In this document: in pieces, positions 36,653 through 45,367 of the stretch
Layout of the letters: every line of letters begins with the position of its first letter
Numbering within the stretch: the first letter of the stretch is position 1
NCBI RefSeq assembly: GCF_040702995.1
Contig: NZ_CP159992.1
Span: 2,443,501 to 2,507,500 of the forward strand
From: Paenibacillus sp. AN1007
GTDB taxonomy: Bacteria > Bacillota > Bacilli > Paenibacillales > Paenibacillaceae
Direction: 5' to 3'
Length of the DNA: 64,000 nucleotides
Position numbers and translations under genes: made by a program
The notes under the pieces: model-generated
Told to the model about the DNA's origin: nothing
The model's input: only the letters and a program-made list of their open reading frames with translations
Database searches by the model: none

Positions 36653-37677
36653 TTAACCTAAATGCTTTTGTAAATGTATTAACCACATGGACTTCATTCG
36701 CTTGTCTTCAGCAATATTCTCATAGAGAATATGGTCTTTTCCTGCTTGGTTAAACCAGCTGCGTAATGCTGCAATCCTTCCTTTATTAAAATCAATAAAT
36801 CGAAAATCCAGTTGTTGCAAGTGCTTCATTTCAGTTAAAGGCTCTAAATCTTTGGCTTTGATGCTTGTGGGAATTTGCCTTAACTGTAACATTTCGAGAC
36901 GCGGTGCTGACCACAATTGATCTATATGTTTTAATGCTTTCATATGGTCCATTTCCAGCTGCCTAAGGTTATTCATTTTAGAGAAATCACATAAAGCCTC
37001 CACCTTGGGTAAGGATAATCGCAGGTAAGTAAGATTATGCATTGAAGTTATATCATCCAGGTCCGTTAAGTTACGTATATTAGCTAAGCTGAGCATTTTA
37101 ACATTAGAATCTGCAAGTCCTTCCAAGGATCCTTTAAGGGTACAATCATGAATAAAGAGACATTCCAATTGATTTAAATGACGAACAAAGTTCAGTTCAT
37201 GAATATTCGTACTCAGAATGAGTGTGTCTAGTTCAGCTGCATCTTCTATAGGCGCTAAATCTACAAATGTTCCATATAAAGAAAGATATTGTAGATTACT
37301 GAAAGTAGAAAGGAATTCTAAGCTTACCGACTTTTACTTGTTATGGATAGAAACTGCAATTGTTCTAGCTTACCAAGTATACTAAGATCAATCGGATGAT
37401 ATAGCTTTAATTGTAAAGCTGTTATATGTTTTAAACTAGCTATAGTTTGTAATAATTCTTCCGTATAACAACCCTTCATATCAATTTGATGTACAGACAA
37501 TATTAAATCCGGACGTTTAGCAAAAACATGCTTATCTAACGCTTGTAGATCTTCAAGTTTATCTATATCGATCACAAACGAAATGAGCGCCCGATGTCCC
37601 AGCTGCTTGACCGCTTTATTCATTTTCCTTATAGTCCAAGGTGTACCCTGCATCGAACTGGTCCATACTTCTCCCAT
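36653..37677 (-). pseudogene. leucine-rich-repeat protein, frameshifted
   Basis: Two frames plus the stretch between them encode one protein of about 340 residues with irregular leucine-rich repeats: LEQLQFLSITS, FSNLQYLSLYGTFVDLAPI, LDTLILSTNIHEL, VKMLSLANIRNL, LTYLRLSLPKVEAL, LRQLEMDHMKALKHI, LEMLQLRQI. No signal peptide, so probably cytoplasmic. ATG 37677 has GGGGGAG five bases upstream. The first frame stops at 37324 because a run of four A (just before the stop) lacks one base; with it restored reading passes 37169-37323 into the second frame. Function unknown; short LRR proteins of this kind often occur near toxin/immunity genes in Bacillales. Confidence 0.65.
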
Positions 37678-37735
37678 AACGACTCCCCCAATTCTTTTAT
37701 GTTAACTACAATGTTACGAAACGGACTGTACTAGC

Positions 37736-38545
37736 TTAACGATATGATATACTTTGCTTTATTTCTTGTTTCATATATTCAACAAATGCTGCAAAACTTG
37801 GTATATCAAGATTGCTGTTGTCTTTATCTCCGCTCGCTGATTCGTCGATGTATGCCGTTAGATACATCTCAACCAAGGGCTGAAAGTTTCGAGGCAAATA
37901 TGTCAAAGCCCATTCTCCTCCCTCTCGCTTCGAAGATATTTTACCTTCTTTTACGTAATAAAGAACTCGGCAAAAATTCAAGGTTATGTACATAGGAGTA
38001 AGGTATGCAGGAGGAGTGTCCATGATCTCATCAGCACATCCTTCCACATCGTTTAATATAGAGTCGAGGTAGTATTGACTATCAATCGGTTCATAAAGTT
38101 CACATAATGGTTGTCCATACAGGGTTTTTCCTCTCTCGTAGGCAGCAGCAATTTGAGAAGCTAAATCCTTATCTTCCAATCCGCCGCAAACATAATTCTC
38201 ATCCGTACGATATTTCTTCCTATGGTAATCAGAATAATGGAACTCAAAAGGTGTAGGATAGACAAAAGGTTTTAGGTACGTTTCTAGAATAATGGTAAAT
38301 TCTATTCCGCGTTCATTAAAATTCACAGACATTTCATCATGCAATGATAAAGCGATTTTTGCAATCCTGGAGTTATTTGCTGGTGTAAGCTTTTCTTTTA
38401 CAATAACTAAAAAATCGATGTCACTTTTATTGGGATTAAAACATCCCATAGCCAATGACCCATGCAAATAAATACCGATCAAATTCCCTTTTAACTCTTC
38501 TTTAAAAAGTACTGTTATTTTATCTAATAAAGCTTGGGTATTCAT
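37736..38545 (-). CDS. aminoglycoside adenylyltransferase-like nucleotidyltransferase
   Basis: A 269-residue protein of the AadA/ANT(9) type. Seen: N-terminal nucleotidyltransferase core IYLHGSLAMGCFNPNKSDIDFLVIV, with GS and the metal-binding D-x-D, and the C-terminal helical domain common to AadA-like enzymes. Members adenylylate streptomycin or spectinomycin, but many chromosomal homologues in Bacillales have no proven resistance role. ATG 38545 follows AGGTG with nine bases; the ATG at 38560 has no site. Follows the decayed LRR and immunity genes on the same strand. Confidence 0.82.
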   Translation of the reverse strand: MNTQALLDKITVLFKEELKGNLIGIYLHGSLAMGCFNPNKSDIDFLVIVKEKLTPANNSRIAKIALSLHDEMSVNFNERGIEFTIILETYLKPFVYPTPFEFHYSDYHRKKYRTDENYVCGGLEDKDLASQIAAAYERGKTLYGQPLCELYEPIDSQYYLDSILNDVEGCADEIMDTPPAYLTPMYITLNFCRVLYYVKEGKISSKREGGEWALTYLPRNFQPLVEMYLTAYIDESASGDKDNSNLDIPSFAAFVEYMKQEIKQSISYR

Positions 38546-38697
38546 ATCCAGACACCTCACTTTGATCTTCTCGTGTTCTAGGTTAAGTATAAAGTGCCTA
38601 CTACTTCAATCAAGATAAAATTTATTTATAGTTAATCAATCTGTCCATTAGTTTATGAACGAGCATAATGGTTTGGACAGTACTTGAACGAGAAAAA

Positions 38698-38756
38698 AGC
38701 CGCTAGAACAGCGACTTCAAATGGAACAAGTCTTGTACCTCGACATAATAGCGGCT
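38698..38756 (-). terminator. terminator of the OmpR-type two-component operon
   Basis: AGCCGCTA (38698-38705) pairs with TAGCGGCT (38749-38756); leftward the stem is followed by TTTTTT. The loop is long (43 bases). A further inverted repeat CTGTCCA/TGGACAG-like pair lies at 38641-38680. Confidence 0.5.
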
Positions 38757-38777
38757 GACTGCAATTCTGTGAGATGC

Positions 38778-40172
38778 TTAGAAAGGAAAGTAGATAGATA
38801 TCAGTGTGCCTTTTGCCCTGCGGTCCATCCAAACGACCCCGTTATGCTTCTCAACCGCGCTTTTTACGATGGAAAGCCCTAATCCAGACCCACCATCATT
38901 GCGGCGCGCCCGGTCCCCACGTACAAACGGGTCGAATACGGATGCCGCTAAGTCTTCAGATATCCCTGGCCCATCATCCCCTACGGTCAAAAGTACACCT
39001 TCCTCTCTTTCTTCCAGTGTAAACCACGCATGAGCGCCGTGAGTATTGTACTTTAAGGCATTCGCAAGCAAATTATGAATGATTCTTCTGAATAATCCCT
39101 CATGAAAATGAAATAAAACCGGTTTATCAGGTATTGTAATATCTAACTGAATGCCTTTCTGTTCAAAGAAATCGTACAGATCAGCTGCTTCTGTGCGGCA
39201 TATTTCGGACAGATCACCCTGTACTCGTTTAAAAGAGAAAGATGCGTTTTCGAGTTTGGTCAACTCCAACAGGTCCTGAACGAGAGCACCGATAAAAAGA
39301 GCTTTTCGATGGATGTATCCTGCATATTTTTTGCGCTGAAAATCATCCTGTTCCAGTCCTAAGCGCAAGACTTCTGCATATCCCTGAATGGTGGTAATGG
39401 GAGTCTTCAAGTCATGTGAAATGTCCATAAACATGCGTGTACGGTCATTTTCCAACCGTCGTTTATCTTCGCGCGCTTTTTGCAGCCGGGTCGTCATGCG
39501 GTTGAAATTCAGTTGGATCTCCATAAGTTCCCTATTGGCCTTAATTTGGAGATGTTCTCCCTGCTCCTCTTCCGATACTGCCGCCAGTCTGCTCGAGACA
39601 GCTCGAAGTGGGAGCGTTATTTTTCTGGCAGTAATCCGGCTGTATAACCAGAGCATAAGAGAAAATGCTGCAGCAAATACAATCAATCCAGTGACAATCA
39701 GTCTGACGAAATATGCGGTCTGTTCCCGATCGGTTCGTACGATTCTGCTTTCTTTCATGATCGCCCCTCCGGGTATCACAACCAGCAAATGATGCTTTTC
39801 TCCTGTTTTCGTTAATTGCGGTGCAATGGAGTAATAATCTGAATCAGAAGACTCATAGAACAGGCTCAGCAGCTCTTCTTCCGTATAACTTTGAGGAGAT
39901 TCTTCATCTGCACGTCCTCTAGTGAAAACGACATGGTAATTTTCATCCAGAACCTGCACATATCCGCCCATAGAGGCTGCGGTTTCGTAGGGAATTTCCT
40001 CCCACTCTTCCCGAACCAAATTGTCCGCCTCTACCAAAGGCAGCGTTTGATTCATATATTCATCCCTGGCATCGTACATAATGCTGTATACCACGTAACA
40101 AATGAGCGCAAAAAAGATAGTAAACCATACATAATTGATCATTAGGCTTGAATGCATGCTGCGCGTTCTCAT
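38778..40172 (-). CDS. OmpR-partner sensor histidine kinase
   Basis: A 464-residue membrane kinase. Two membrane segments (about residues 11-31 and 154-177) frame an extracytoplasmic domain of about 120 residues; then a HAMP domain, the HisKA phospho-acceptor H253 in FMDISHDLKTPITTI, and an ATPase domain with NLLANALKYN, GDDGPGIS and GGSGLGLSIV. ATG 40172 overlaps the response-regulator stop as ATGA, so the two are coupled; a start at 40196 is possible but would lie inside the regulator gene. The signal is unknown; a role in envelope stress is common for this type. Confidence 0.92.
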   Translation of the reverse strand: MRTRSMHSSLMINYVWFTIFFALICYVVYSIMYDARDEYMNQTLPLVEADNLVREEWEEIPYETAASMGGYVQVLDENYHVVFTRGRADEESPQSYTEEELLSLFYESSDSDYYSIAPQLTKTGEKHHLLVVIPGGAIMKESRIVRTDREQTAYFVRLIVTGLIVFAAAFSLMLWLYSRITARKITLPLRAVSSRLAAVSEEEQGEHLQIKANRELMEIQLNFNRMTTRLQKAREDKRRLENDRTRMFMDISHDLKTPITTIQGYAEVLRLGLEQDDFQRKKYAGYIHRKALFIGALVQDLLELTKLENASFSFKRVQGDLSEICRTEAADLYDFFEQKGIQLDITIPDKPVLFHFHEGLFRRIIHNLLANALKYNTHGAHAWFTLEEREEGVLLTVGDDGPGISEDLAASVFDPFVRGDRARRNDGGSGLGLSIVKSAVEKHNGVVWMDRRAKGTLISIYFPF

Positions 40173-40909
40173 TTGCTGCTCGCCTGGCTGGCCCATTTAT
40201 AGCCGAGCCCCTTGATCGTCTGGAGATAGCGAGGATGCTTGGGATCGCTCTCAATCTTATCTCGAAGTCTGCTGATTTGAACCATAACGGTGTTGCTGTC
40301 CTCAAGGTAGGGTTCGTTCCATACCGCTTCATAGATTTGTTTCTTGGTATATATTCGTCCAGGAGCATTCATGAACAGGTTTAACAGCCTATATTCCAGC
40401 GGCCCAAGTACAATGCCCTCATTTTCTCGGAAAAGCATACAGGAATCATGATCCAACTGTAATGAACCGCATATGCTTCGTGCAGGCTTTATTTCGGCAG
40501 CAGGTTGAGCACCAAGCAGATCATAATATCTCCGCAGCTGAGCCTGAATTCGTGCCACAACCTCAATCGGACTGAACGGCTTTGCTATAAAATCATCTGC
40601 GCCAACTCCGAGTCCTGTGACTTTGTCTAGATCCCCGGTTTTAGCCGAAATGATGATCACTGGCAGTTTCAGCTTCTCGCGAATACGGCTGATCAACTGA
40701 TAGCCATCCATTCCAGGCATCATTATATCCACGAGCGCAAGGTCTATATGTTCCCGCTGAAGCAGGGCCCAAGCTTCCTGCCCGCTGCCGGCTTCCTTAA
40801 CAGCATAATTCTCCTTTACAAGGAAAATTCGCAGCAGTTCCACAATCTCTTCTTCGTCATCTACGATCAAGACTGTGCGCTTCATTTTTAGGTTTGGGTT
40901 ATGATTCAT
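40169..40909 (-). CDS. OmpR/PhoB-family response regulator
   Basis: A 246-residue regulator: receiver domain with VDDEE, phospho-acceptor D61 (LALVDIMMPGMDG) and K in IAKPFSP, then a winged-helix domain (GPLEYRLLNLFMNAPGRIYTK, SRLRDKIESDPKHPRYLQTIKGLGYKW). ATG 40909 has GGAGGAA nine bases upstream. Divergent from a PAF-acetylhydrolase-like gene whose promoter carries 11-base-spaced direct repeats, the geometry bound by this family. Confidence 0.93.
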   Translation of the reverse strand: MNHNPNLKMKRTVLIVDDEEEIVELLRIFLVKENYAVKEAGSGQEAWALLQREHIDLALVDIMMPGMDGYQLISRIREKLKLPVIIISAKTGDLDKVTGLGVGADDFIAKPFSPIEVVARIQAQLRRYYDLLGAQPAAEIKPARSICGSLQLDHDSCMLFRENEGIVLGPLEYRLLNLFMNAPGRIYTKKQIYEAVWNEPYLEDSNTVMVQISRLRDKIESDPKHPRYLQTIKGLGYKWASQASSK

Positions 40910-41001
40910 CTCTGTATTCCTCCAAGCTGGCAATTCTCTTACTTCTCATCTTTCCAGTACTATACATGTTTATTATCGGTTGGGGTTTCCTGCAATTCAA
41001 T

Positions 41002-41062
41002 TGTAAGGATAATGTAAGATTGGCTTCAGGATCTTTACAGTTATGTGCAGTACTCTTTATAT
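41002..41062 (+). promoter_or_regulatory. direct repeats and promoter of the hydrolase gene
   Basis: TGTAAG occurs at 41002-41007 and 41013-41018, 11 bases apart, as bound by OmpR-type regulators. A promoter follows: TTTACA (41034-41039), 17 bases, TTATAT (41057-41062), 26 bases before the hydrolase start. The layout fits activation of the hydrolase by the divergent response regulator. Confidence 0.55.
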
Positions 41063-41087
41063 TACAATACATGTTCTAGGAGGATTC

Positions 41088-42569
41088 ATGCGAAACATTG
41101 AAATGCTGCTGTTGATTGTAAATATGATTTTGCTCTTCGGTTGCGTATTCCTGCCGCTCCCCAAAAAGGCCCAATGGCAAACAATAGGTGCCGGGATTTC
41201 GATCATATGTGCAGGAATCCAAATCCAATTTGAAGGCTATCGCTGGCAAAATACTGCTCTATACGGCTCAGCTTTAGTTATCGGTTTAATAGCTTTCCAG
41301 TCGTATAGGGCTCAAAAATCAGGACAACCCACACCAAAATCATCTTTATCAAAAACAAGAGCGTGGTTAAAAAAAGGTGCAGTTGTGCTGCTCCTGACTG
41401 TCTATATTGGCGCTTCAGCTCTCCTGCCAACCATTTTGCCGGTCTTTGCTTTCTCAGAACCGGCGGGGCCCTTTCCAGTAGGGACGTCTACACTCTTCAT
41501 GGAAGACGTAACGAGAGGTGAGCCAGCAACGGACGACCCTGATGATCGTCGGAAGCTCATGGTGCAGATCTGGTACCCTGCCGAAACTTCTTCTGGGTTA
41601 CCAGACGCAGATTATATCGAGAATGTGCCTGTCGTGTTATCCGGAATTCGGGAAGCCATGTCTTTGCCGCCTTTTTTACTTTCTCAACTTCGATATGTAA
41701 AAACCCATGCTCATACGGATGCCAAAATATCATCTGCGCAAGAACGTTTTCCATTATTATTGTTTTCTCCGGGTTTAACCGGTTTTCGTAACCAAAACAC
41801 ATTTCAAGTGGAAGAGCTGGCAAGTCAGGGGTATATCGTGGTGGGCATTGACCATCCTTACGATGCGGCAGCCGTTATATACCCTGATCAAACGATCGCT
41901 CTACTCCAATTGGAAAGTTTATCGGGCTTTGAAGATTATGCAACAAAAATGAATTATTGGGTCGATGACACCAAATTTGTTCTCGATCATATCGAGGCCA
42001 TGTCTTCTGATGCAAATTCAGGTTTTCTCTCGGGAAAAGTGGATATGAATCAAGTCGGGGTATTGGGTCATTCGTTCGGAGGTGCGGCGGCAGCTCAAAT
42101 GCTGATGAAGGATGCGCGGATTCAGGCGGCTCTGAATATGGATGGGGTCCTTTATGGTGACCCGGTCCCTGAACGAGGTTTTGATAAACCGTATTTGCAG
42201 ATGAATGCTGTGCAGAGCATCGACGATGGATGGTTTGCGCAATCTCTGGATCAAGCCGTTGAAGCTTCCGGGCATGACCGAGAACATTATCAGCGATTTT
42301 GGGCTGAGTCCCAGGAAAGACGTAAAAGAGCAGCTGCGGGAACGGATTCCTACTTCGTCGTCTTTGACCATGCCAATCATATGAGTTTCACGGACTTTTA
42401 TCTATTCTCTCCATTACTGCCGCCAAGTGGAGCCGAACCAAGACAGGTACAGACCCGCATTAATGAACTATCAGCTGCTTTCTTTGATAAATACCTGAAA
42501 GGGATAAAAAATATTAATATCGAAACAATCGTCCAATATCGAAACAATATCACCTTGCAAAAGCCGTAA
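41088..42569 (+). CDS. PAF-acetylhydrolase-like alpha/beta hydrolase with membrane N-terminus
   Basis: A 493-residue protein. Four hydrophobic segments occupy about residues 4-22, 31-46, 55-70 and 98-120, then an alpha/beta hydrolase like platelet-activating-factor acetylhydrolase isoform II. Seen: LLLFSPGLTGFR for the oxyanion region, nucleophile S329 in GHSFGG, D352 in NMDGV and H431 in DHANHMSF as a likely triad. The catalytic domain is expected outside the membrane or at its surface, acting on short-chain lipid or antibiotic esters. ATG 41088 has AGGAGG five bases upstream. Divergent from the OmpR-type two-component genes, its likely regulators. Confidence 0.88.
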   Translation: MRNIEMLLLIVNMILLFGCVFLPLPKKAQWQTIGAGISIICAGIQIQFEGYRWQNTALYGSALVIGLIAFQSYRAQKSGQPTPKSSLSKTRAWLKKGAVVLLLTVYIGASALLPTILPVFAFSEPAGPFPVGTSTLFMEDVTRGEPATDDPDDRRKLMVQIWYPAETSSGLPDADYIENVPVVLSGIREAMSLPPFLLSQLRYVKTHAHTDAKISSAQERFPLLLFSPGLTGFRNQNTFQVEELASQGYIVVGIDHPYDAAAVIYPDQTIALLQLESLSGFEDYATKMNYWVDDTKFVLDHIEAMSSDANSGFLSGKVDMNQVGVLGHSFGGAAAAQMLMKDARIQAALNMDGVLYGDPVPERGFDKPYLQMNAVQSIDDGWFAQSLDQAVEASGHDREHYQRFWAESQERRKRAAAGTDSYFVVFDHANHMSFTDFYLFSPLLPPSGAEPRQVQTRINELSAAFFDKYLKGIKNINIETIVQYRNNITLQKP

Positions 42570-42573
42570 ACAG

Positions 42574-42600
42574 AGCAGCCGATCACCTCGATCAGCTGCT
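42574..42600 (+). terminator. terminator of the hydrolase gene
   Basis: AGCAGCCGATC and GATCAGCTGCT (one G-U pair) around ACCTC, followed by TTCTTTT. Confidence 0.75.
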
Positions 42601-42627
42601 TTCTTTTCCCGAAAATCCATAGAAATT

Positions 42628-43251
42628 TTAATCAGCTTTTTTATAGATTTCATATCGATTAGAACTTACCAAATCAGCTTCTCTTTCGGAGCATGCTCCA
42701 TACTTTTCGTAATTACTCCTGCCTTCTGACAATGTCATGTGATTAGGTCCGCTGTACCTGCTTGGATCATTGTTACCATCATCCTCCCAGAAACAAACGG
42801 GACAAATATCATATTCTCCTCGCTGTTCCAAGGTTTCGTAGTTACAACAAGGACAAGCTAATAATTTCTCCACGCGGCCTTCGACTTCAATACTGCTTCC
42901 TGCTATTTCCGAGACAAGTTTAGATAAATATTCGTTGGGTTTTCCATAGAAACTGCCTTCGGACACCTTAAATAACAATTCGTTGTAACGAACGTCCATT
43001 ATATCCTTTGTTGGTACATCTGAACTCAGCAGTTCATCCTGCAAAGACTTCGAAAAAAAATGGAATTCCGGGTCATCTTCATTGATTCCCCAAGAATTCA
43101 ATAACATGGCTTCACGTTCATCTCTAGCTAGTTTAGTGATATCATTTTCGATGATGATCTTTATTGCTTCCTGCCTTAACACGATATACAACCCCGATCC
43201 ATGTTTGCTCCAAATGTTGTACCTCTCCCTATAGGGAAAAATACGCTTCAT
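42628..43251 (-). CDS. CPCC cysteine-rich domain protein
   Basis: A 207-residue protein of unknown function. Residues 1-125 form a helical, charged region (LARDEREAMLLNSWGINEDDPEF). The C-terminal part is the cysteine-rich CPCC module: ACPCCNYETLEQRGEYDICPVCFWEDD, with C133, C135, C136, C150 and C153, followed by the SxYSGPNHMTLxEGRxNY pattern of that family. It probably binds zinc. Such proteins occur near polymorphic-toxin and immunity genes, but the role is unknown. ATG 43251 lacks a clear ribosome binding site. Confidence 0.8.
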   Translation of the reverse strand: MKRIFPYRERYNIWSKHGSGLYIVLRQEAIKIIIENDITKLARDEREAMLLNSWGINEDDPEFHFFSKSLQDELLSSDVPTKDIMDVRYNELLFKVSEGSFYGKPNEYLSKLVSEIAGSSIEVEGRVEKLLACPCCNYETLEQRGEYDICPVCFWEDDGNNDPSRYSGPNHMTLSEGRSNYEKYGACSEREADLVSSNRYEIYKKAD

Positions 43252-43402
43252 TCTATTATGCAGTATTTATTCTTCTAAAAACATGAGCGGATGCAACTAA
43301 ATTATGAATCAGTCTACATTTCCCTCTTCATTTTTACGATAAAGAGTATGGAGCTATACATATAGCCATATTGTTTTATTTACTTCCAAGGGGGAACAGA
43401 AC

Positions 43403-45169
43403 GTGAAACAAAAGCGCAGCAAAAGAATGGATTTAAGGTTAAAACTATATTCGATCATCCTTGTCCCACTGCTTGCTATGGGCGGCCTGATTCTATGGGC
43501 AACGAATTACTCCAGTGAAAATTCATCTTTGATGACAATGCAGCATAACAACCAGAAGCTTGCAGTGAATATCGCTTCTGAGATGGGTAAGGAATCAGCG
43601 TTAATTAACTCGTTATACACTTCAGCTTCGGAGGAAAGCTCTGAATACAAGACACTTAGAGAACAGCTTGTTAAGGCTCGCCTTCAATCGGGGGCCCTTT
43701 ATGTTTATATGTATAATAAAACACCGAATGGATGGGTCTACACCGTGGATGGCGCGGATTGGGGCGATGCGGAATACAGTCCCTACGGCACTGCATTTGA
43801 GCTGAACTCTCAAACGCTAGAACGTTTGGTAAGCGGTGAAGTTGTGACTACCGGCATTGTCGAAGATCCTGTCTGGGGAAAGCTGATGTCCTCTTTTACA
43901 CCAATTAAAGATTCGCAAGGAACGATTATTGGTTATTTGGGCATGGACCAGTCTGCAGCAGAAGTTGAACGTGTTTCTGCAATAACGTTGAATTATACGT
44001 ATGGCAAAGTTATCCCGATTTTTGCAGTGGTTTTAATTCTATCGTTCTTCATCATGCTGCTTGTGGTAAGGGGTATCCTTCGACAAGTATCGGAGATTAA
44101 GGTAAGCCTGGAACAGGTCGCTTCCGGTAATCTCCAAGTTGTATCTACTCGGATGACTAACGATCAACTCGGGGACATCAGTAACCTCATTAATACTATG
44201 GTTATGCAAATAACAAACATTATGAAGGGAATACAGCAAGGCTCCTCTACGCTGCAGCAGTCTTCGAAAAATATTGCAGAGACGTCTCTGAGAAACCAGC
44301 GTCAGTCTGAAGAACTTTCCAGAGCAATCGAAGAAATTGCCATAGGTTCCATGAAACAAGCCGAAGAGACAGAACGTTCCGTCCAGCATTCTGAAAGTCT
44401 GGGGAGTATTATGAATGAAGTGGGTTCTTATGTGGAACAGTTCACCCATACTTCCGAACAGCTGTCTGCACTGCAGGTACAAGTGACACGCCAACATGAG
44501 ATGCTTCTTGAAAAAGGCCGTGAGAATGCCAAACTTGTTGAAGATCAACAGAATATTTCCAAGTCGCTGACGACACGTTCGGAACTTGCTTCTACCATCA
44601 GTGGACAGATCCACAACATTTTAAAGCAAACTCAAATTTTATCGTTAAATGCTTCGATTGAAGCAGCCCGTGTAGGTGAAGCGGGTAAAGGTTTTGGAGT
44701 TGTTGCTAATGAGATGGGACATCTGGCTCAGGAATCTGAACGTTCGATTCAGGAGATTGACGAAATTCTGAGCTCATTTGTTCAAGAGATTCATCATATG
44801 GGAACACATCTGGATTCAAATATGCTGGCTGCCAAGGAGCAGGAAGAACAGATCGCTGCATGTCTTCAAAGTTTCAAACAAGTCAGCCATTTATCCTCTG
44901 AAGTGAATGAGCTTGCTCAACGTTTGGAAAATCGTACAATTCATATGCAATCCATTCGCCAAGAGGTGGAGCAGCATCTAAGCTATATTGCTTCCGCAAC
45001 CGAGGAAACTTCAGCCATGTCCGAAGAAGTTTCTGCCAGTGCTGTAGAGCAGCAGCGTTCGGCCAATGAACTATCAGGTATTTCGGGGCAGCTTGCAAAC
45101 CTTGCCGGCAAGCTCAAATCGTCTTCGGATCAATTTCATATCGAAAGCAGCGATTCAGAAACGAATTAA
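43403..45169 (+). CDS. methyl-accepting chemotaxis protein
   Basis: A 588-residue chemoreceptor. Seen: membrane segment 1 (about residues 15-35), an extracytoplasmic domain of about 160 residues resembling a single-Cache module (LYVYMYNKTPNGWVYTVDG, IIGYLGMDQS), membrane segment 2 (about 200-222), HAMP, and a signalling domain whose hairpin tip reads ILSLNASIEAARVGEAGKGFGVVA, close to the consensus. GTG 43403 follows AAGGGGG. It stands alone and has its own terminator. The ligand is unknown. Confidence 0.93.
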   Translation: MKQKRSKRMDLRLKLYSIILVPLLAMGGLILWATNYSSENSSLMTMQHNNQKLAVNIASEMGKESALINSLYTSASEESSEYKTLREQLVKARLQSGALYVYMYNKTPNGWVYTVDGADWGDAEYSPYGTAFELNSQTLERLVSGEVVTTGIVEDPVWGKLMSSFTPIKDSQGTIIGYLGMDQSAAEVERVSAITLNYTYGKVIPIFAVVLILSFFIMLLVVRGILRQVSEIKVSLEQVASGNLQVVSTRMTNDQLGDISNLINTMVMQITNIMKGIQQGSSTLQQSSKNIAETSLRNQRQSEELSRAIEEIAIGSMKQAEETERSVQHSESLGSIMNEVGSYVEQFTHTSEQLSALQVQVTRQHEMLLEKGRENAKLVEDQQNISKSLTTRSELASTISGQIHNILKQTQILSLNASIEAARVGEAGKGFGVVANEMGHLAQESERSIQEIDEILSSFVQEIHHMGTHLDSNMLAAKEQEEQIAACLQSFKQVSHLSSEVNELAQRLENRTIHMQSIRQEVEQHLSYIASATEETSAMSEEVSASAVEQQRSANELSGISGQLANLAGKLKSSSDQFHIESSDSETN

Positions 45170-45232
45170 TGTCTTCATTGAAGTCCCGTTCACAAGGGGC
45201 GGTTCGCGATAAAAATATTATTCTGTTAAGAT

Positions 45233-45274
45233 AAAACAAACCGACCAGTGTTTCATTACACGGCGGTTTGTTTT
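45233..45274 (+). terminator. terminator of the chemoreceptor gene
   Basis: AAAACAAACCG and CGGTTTGTTTT (11 bases) with an inner ACC/GGT-like pairing; T-rich at the 3' side. Confidence 0.8.
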
Positions 45275-45367
45275 AATTTATCAACAGCTGGCTCTCTGAA
45301 ATATAACAAGCTGGACTTGAACATACTAAGAACAGTTAGCTGAAGCTTACATAACGGAGGTCACTTC

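Noticed and set aside
37736-38545. Nucleotidyltransferase as a transferred resistance gene
   Set aside because: No mobile element, attachment site or composition break around it; such genes are common on Bacillales chromosomes.
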